From assembly GCA_026874595.1 (NCBI GenBank), contig CM049318.1, forward strand, positions 14,778,241 through 14,842,240: a stretch of 64,000 nucleotides of DNA, in the 5' to 3' direction. The notes below the pieces were generated by a model. It saw nothing but the letters and a program-made list of their open reading frames with translations, had not been told where the DNA came from and searched no databases. Each line of letters opens with the position of its first letter. Positions within the stretch are counted from its first letter, which is position 1. Position numbers and translations under genes: made by a program. Shown here one piece after another: positions 58,746-64,000 of the stretch. This DNA comes from Sipunculus nudus (lineage: Eukaryota > Annelida > Sipuncula > Golfingiida > Sipunculidae).

Positions 58746-60300
58746 GTTAAATGGTGACAGTTCTTTAAAGTAATTAAAATGCTGTATTATTAAAAAAAAG
58801 TTATCTTGGAAGGTTCTGTCACCAAAATTTTTCTATTTGTGAAAGAGCACACCTAGCCATACATGAACAATTGTCCTGTACCATTAATGGGACGGGCTCC
58901 GACCCGTTGTATGGATTTAACTTGTGTAAGGAATGTCATCTCGTGACCACGACAAACGGGGAAAGGTCATGACATAGAATGAACACTGGACCAGTAAAAG
59001 GGTGAGCTTGGGCACGATGAAGTGAACATTGATGACAAATTTAAATTGCTAATGAAGCTATCGGAATGCTTATCTCGACCAAGACTAAGAAAGTAACCCT
59101 CTCAGGCTGTCACAGTTCTGCTTCATGTTTTCGTGGTCCCGCCTCAGTCATGCTTCAGGACAAATGAACAATATAACTATCAAACATGTTACTGGGTCAG
59201 CTGCCTCTAAGATAAGCTTTTCGTGATAAGGTAAGGACAAGGCGAAGGGCTAGGGTAAAACAGTTAATTCGTACCACCTGCGTTAACCTTGATATAGTTT
59301 TAGGACTACGTTTAGAAGCATTAGCTGTATGGTCTAAAACAAGGACAGTGCGGCAGGGTTTCCAGGTGAGGCTCGGTGACGCCATGCCTAGTGTCGACCG
59401 GGCGAGTTAAAAAAATAGCATATATACGACTTAATAAAAGATCAACCCTGAGGTAAAGTCATCAAATACTAGTATCCAGGCGCCGTTTTTTGATGTTGGA
59501 AATTCTGTATGAGATGGGTGCCCCAGGTATATAATTGCACTATTGGAAAATACATACACCTAGACACCACTCAGGAAGTAAGCACATCGCAATAACATCA
59601 GAACATCTACTAAACTAAACAAAATCGGGACCACCCCTGAATTCAGAATAACAAGCATTTTCCTGGCGCAGTGCCAATTTTGTGTTCGCAAATACGATCA
59701 CTAAGTATTGTAATAACATTTAATTGTTCTGAGTCTGTGGTTGCGCCAAGTGTAATGGCTGCCCTAACGAAAACTCAAAAAAGGCAACGCTGCTGTCAAA
59801 TTAGCTGCTCCGCTGTGAAAATATTTGAAATACAAATGCAAATGCAGTATTAAATCACAAAGAACTTTATTGTATTGTAATGTATTCTACCACGACTGAA
59901 TGATGTAGCTCTATAGACTGTGTTCTATAACAATATACTTTCTTATATATTTATATCATGTGGAAAAATATAGAGATTGAGTGCAAATGCAACTGTATTA
60001 GCATTCGAAAATGTTTGTCGTGTTCACATATGAACTAGCGTTGGATATCGATTGGTCGCATTTGCATTTACATTTTAAGTATTTGAAAAAAATTGCGGTT
60101 GAATACAAAGTAACATTTTAACCAATAAGCTCCTTGGGCAGAAGTCCCTACGCGCATGCATCGAACTAATATGGAATGCATCACAATTACCGCCTCTGAC
60201 AGCACTTTATGACACAGGAAAGCTTCAGTCTCTTTTAGCTGGAAGCCAGAACCACAGCCACTAGCGGAACATTAACAGACATCACATGATTAAGACAAAA
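58746..60300. other. No gene recognised
   Basis: Only short open frames. No array or inverted termini seen. Confidence 0.4.
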
Positions 60301-60377
60301 AAAAAAATAAAAAGTTATGGTTCTCAGGCACTTTTTTCAGAAATCACTGCGGGCGGGTGTATCTTATCTTTTACCTT

Positions 60378-61020
60378 ATTTAGCTCAGCTGACTTTCAGT
60401 CATGCCAAACCTTTCATCCCAATTCTTTGATCTTTCACATATAGCTCACCTACTAAGTGAGAGAAGAATCCTATAGATGTTGAGGTCACAAGGTCAAAGG
60501 TCAGGGTCACAGGATCCACTTCTTTGAAAAGGTTGTGGACACATATTAAGCCAGACCTTTCATTCCAAACCTTTCAGCACTGATATCGCTTCTCTGCCAA
60601 CAGGGGAAAAGACCTTTTGATTTTGAGGTCAAAGGTCAAGTTCACAGCACCTTCTTCTTGCGCGGAGTCATTTTCAGGCAAACTTTTCAATCTATACTTT
60701 CCATCTGTCATATATGGCTTACCTACCAATAGGGGAAGAAGCCTATTGATGTCGAGTTCAAAAGGTCAGAGGTCAAGGTCACAATAGTGTTCTAAATGCT
60801 TGTGAACATATTTCAAGTGAAACTGTTCAACGCAAACCTTCAGTCTTTCACATATGCCACATCTATGCATCACTGAATATGATTCAAACTTCATATTTAT
60901 GGGTCTTTTTGCATGAAGAAATAACTAATTGATTTTGAGGTCAGCTGGTCAGGAGGTTAAAGGTTGCAGGTCTAAGTTATTCACTCATTGGTTGCCAAGT
61001 AATTACACCCGGCAAGATGT
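60378..61020 (+). mobile_element. Hairpin-head family element with DR1-bearing core, tail absent
   Basis: Head TTTAGCTCAGCTGACTTTCA without the usual GTCCGTCC tract, then about four 150-bp units of the type CAAACCTTTCATC, CACATATGGCTCACCTACCA, ACAGGGGAAGAA and GAGGTCAAAGGTCA (60491-60503, 60626-60638, variants at 60763 and 61082). Confidence 0.7.
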
Positions 61021-61854
61021 AAGTGGTTAGTAGTTCCCCATCATTTAAAAAGAATCCAGTTGACATGTGGGCAAAAGGCCAAGGTCATAGGTCAGGGATG
61101 TTCACAATAACTTATTTTGTAGACCATCTCTATTTTTCTTGTACATATAACCATTGCACTCCAACTGGAACATCTCACTGTGTGGCTGTGATTGTGAGTG
61201 ATGCTCAAGACATATGACTCTCTTTTGTATCAGCCTGTTAAGTGATAAGGCTGAGTGATAAATACCACCTTACTGCATAACAAAAACACTGTTGCCGGAA
61301 TGCTTCAGCCAGGCATTAAGACTGTGAGAGTATAGTATTAAGGTTTAGCTACTGATTTATAAGATGTTGGGAACATTTTGCAGTTTATTTTATGGAATCA
61401 TAGCAATAAACTTAGTTTCTTAGATATCTGAATATTTTTATATAAATCCCCAGATATAAAAGCAAATGTTTCATAACAATGTTTCAAATGTTCTCATAAT
61501 ATGTGGATGTGTACCTGGATTTAGGATGGCTTTTTTTTATTACAAGACTTTTAGTCATGCTTTCTGCATTTCTTTTCTTTCAGGTTTGATCCCACTGAAA
61601 AGCAGAGTGATAATAAATAATACTGGACTTACACTTTTTACATTTGCATATCTATAAATCTAATACGAGGGCCTGAAAATGCCTTTTGAATTGTTTTGGA
61701 CATTCATTACTGTAACATCCTTTGGAGAATTTGCTACAAGTTTGGTCTCTTATTGGAGAATGTGTGATATCAAATGTCAGACTTGTCAGAAATCCATTAT
61801 GTCTGCCAGTTAGCCACCTTAGAAATCCCTTGTCAGTGCAGTTTCAGTGATTTT
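61021..61854. other. No gene recognised, between two nested elements
   Basis: AT-rich; the first 80 bases still hold AGGTCA half-sites of the preceding core. No exon seen. Confidence 0.4.
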
Positions 61855-63061
61855 TAGCTCAGCTGACTTTTAGCCATGCTATGCTATAGCGATGGGTCTT
61901 TGTTCGTCGTCCTTCCGCCTGTCCGTCCGGCCAGCCGTCCGACCGTTAGCAGGGCACAATTGTAACTGTAAGGGCTAGATACATCAACCCTATGTAGTCT
62001 TAGAGGTTCTGAAAAGATCTCCTTGCAGATCTGAAATTAGGTCACTGTGACCTATATTCTCTGAGTTACGGGGTGTGTTGCACCTCCCAAAATTAATTCT
62101 TATAGCCAAAATAATCATCCCAAACCTTACATGTCAATAGAGGAACAAACCTTTTGATATTTAGGTCTTAGGGTCAAAGGTCAATGTCACAGGACCAACT
62201 TCTTGAAAAAAGTTGTGGATGCATTTCAAGTCAGACTTTTAATCCCAAACCTTCCATCCTCCAAGTATGGATCATCAACCAACAGGGGAAGAACATTATT
62301 TATTGCTCAGTCTCAAGATTAGATGTGAAAGTCACAGGACCCACTTCTTAGAAAACCATTTTGGAGGAACTTTGAGCTAAACCTTTCATCCCAAACCTTC
62401 CATCTGTCACATGCAGCCCACCTGCCAACAGGGGAAAAAATATAATTATTTTGAGTTCAAAGTCAGAGGTCAAGGTCACAGGACCCACTTCTTTGAAAAG
62501 CTTGAGGATGCATTTTAAAGCAAACCTTTCATCCCAAACCTTCAATCTTTCACATATGGCTCATCAACTAATTGGAAAACCTAATTTTAAAGCTGCATAC
62601 CCTATCCGTGCTTTCCCTATTACTGCTCATTCCAGGTTACTGGGGGTGGGTGGAGGGTTGCAAGTGGGTAATGTGGGGAGGCCTCCCTTACAATTGCTCC
62701 ATGATTCCAGACATCTAGTTATTCTTGTATTATTGACTGTTAAGTTTCATCGATCATGTCATTTTATCAGACATTCATTCATGCATTCCTGACACCTGGT
62801 ATGGTTATTCGTCATGCAATGTGTAATGTTTTCATTTATTATGCATTATGCCCTGTATTTTGATACCAGAAAACTACAGCCATTATGTTCCTTAACTCAA
62901 ATTATATAAAAAGAAATGAATGGCTGGATATTCTTTGAAAAAGGAAAATTTAAAAAGTGACATGACTAAATTTGTCACTCAAACGTTAATTATAAATCTT
63001 GTATATTCCTTTTATATCAGGGGCTTGTCAGCTGAGCGTCATGACCCATGGTTCACTTGTT
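61855..63061 (+). mobile_element. Complete hairpin-head family element with DR1-bearing core
   Basis: Head TTTTAGCTCAGCTGACTTTT and GCTATAGCGATGGGTCTTTG, then a CCGTCCGGCCAGCCGTCCG tract and the shared first module (TCTGAAATTAGGTCACTGTG). Three to four 150-bp units follow with CATCCCAAACCTTCCAT and AGGTCAAGGTCACAGGA. It ends with unique sequence and tail GTCAGCTGAGCGTCATGACC then CATGGTTCACTTGTT (63029-63061). Confidence 0.75.
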
Positions 63062-63277
63062 GTATGTTTCGATAAAAATGTCACATGATCAGGGAAAAGC
63101 ATGAAAATAACAGGGTTTTTTGCTAAACAGGTAAAGGCACTACATAACAAAGGAAATGGTATCAAAATTGTATTATTCCATCTTCTTGAAAGATGAAAAT
63201 CAAAATAAAAATGTTTGATGCGAGGGGATTTAAATTGACGCGGGCGGTGCCTGAGAACCGTACCTTTTATTTATTTT

Positions 63278-64000
63278 TTGGCCTAAGTATTTAGACAATT
63301 ATACGCAGGCGGGTCTTACCTCTCCATAACCCTGCTGTCGACCAGCCACTTTTCAACAAACAATTTATTTATGCGAAAAAAGAATTTGCAAAAAATATTT
63401 TGAGAATCTTCTACTTGTCATTATTATAATATCAAATGCACAAACCGATTTCGTGCTAGAATTCTTACGAGAAAAAAAAGTTTGGGTATTGCATATTTAA
63501 TCTGAAGTGGAAAACTTATGATGTTTTGATCTCTTTAAACGGTTCTTAAAACAGCTCGAAAATTTGACAGTTTAATCCGGGTTCCTCATTTAAATTCTAT
63601 ACGATAGTTATCGTTGAGTAAAGAATTTCTAAGTTTTCTAAGTTTAAGTCGGACCAATTAATTTCGTTCAGCTTCGGAGATCGGTAAGCCGGCAGATTTA
63701 TACGTTTTTCAATAAGTCAATATAAGTGTCTTCTAGAGGATGAGAATGGGGTTTCAAACTTCATCTACTGCACCTGCTTTGCCTTAGATACTGGCAGACT
63801 CGCGTGCCTTTATTACAGTGAATTCCCACAGCAGACTTGGAGTCAGGGGATATGGTCAGAAAATATATATATATATATATATGAGAGTGGGATTTAGTTG
63901 CCCATCCAAAGCGGTGTTTTTCCCCGTGTTCTCTGGTGTCCCACACCCCTACAAACTCCCTAACACCACCATCCAAGCCATTTAGAGTAACATAAACTAT
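63278..64000. other. No gene recognised; short (AT)n at 63863
   Basis: AT-rich end of the window. A 20-bp AT run lies at 63862-63882. No exon supported. Confidence 0.4.

Larger units (their letters stand above)
60303..63277. mobile_element. Composite element with inverted GGTTCTCAGGCAC ends
   Basis: The left end has GGTTCTCAGGCAC at 60319-60331 and the right end its inverse GTGCCTGAGAACC at 63247-63259. The match extends to about 30 bp including an outer A-rich segment, and GCGGGCGG lies inside both ends. The interior next to the right end (63076-63175) matches the short copy at 8.4 kb. Most of the middle (60378-63061) is made of hairpin-head family elements that seem to have inserted into it. 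Confidence 0.6.

Overview
The window looks like intron and intergenic DNA from an invertebrate animal, most likely a lophotrochozoan and plausibly a bivalve mollusc. It is AT-rich, intron-bearing and crowded with repeats: L1/Tx1-like and CR1/L2-like LINE relics, a tRNA-derived SINE family, MITEs, foldback elements, many minisatellites, and a large family of elements with fixed ends around a tandem core. No marker gene fixes the species, so the taxon is inference. Nothing bacterial or phage-like is present.

The only host gene I can support lies on the minus strand between about 21.5 and 10.2 kb. Three exon-like blocks carry fibronectin type III (FN3) sequence with plausible splice sites: 21260-21526, 14321-14504 and 10210-10474. 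The last may be the 3' terminal exon. The exon phases do not join directly, so other exons are missing or unseen. The 21.4 kb block needs a one-base frameshift to read as FN3. I cannot name the gene.

Layout. 0-10 kb: unique-looking DNA, an L1-like ORF2 relic (3.8-5.8 kb, minus), a tandem repeat at 7.5-8.4 kb and SINE pieces. 10-22 kb: the FN3 gene, with introns holding two long-palindrome foldback elements, tandem repeats, and a second L1-like relic (18.3-20.5 kb, plus) that splits a 25-bp minisatellite. 22-28 kb: tandem cores with nuclear-receptor-like half-sites and a CR1/L2-like LINE relic (25.7-27.9 kb, minus). 28.8-44.3 kb: several copies of the fixed-end family, a 2-kb element with long inverted repeats and a 7-bp target duplication (35.6-37.7 kb), and a 277-bp satellite. 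44-57 kb: minisatellites, SINEs, a third LINE relic (48.0-49.9 kb, plus) interrupted by a small MITE, and a hAT-like MITE (53.3-53.9 kb). 57.7-58.7 kb: a Tc1/mariner-like element filled with a 17-bp minisatellite that resembles its own ends. 60.3-63.3 kb: a nested composite element.

The main theme is how mobile-element ends and tandem arrays grow into each other. At least four elements have a core, or inverted termini, made of short tandem units. One set of ends (a hairpin head beginning AGCTCAGCTGACT and a tail with palindrome TGACCCATGGGTCA) is seen with several different tandem cores. That pattern is the best candidate here for something under-described.
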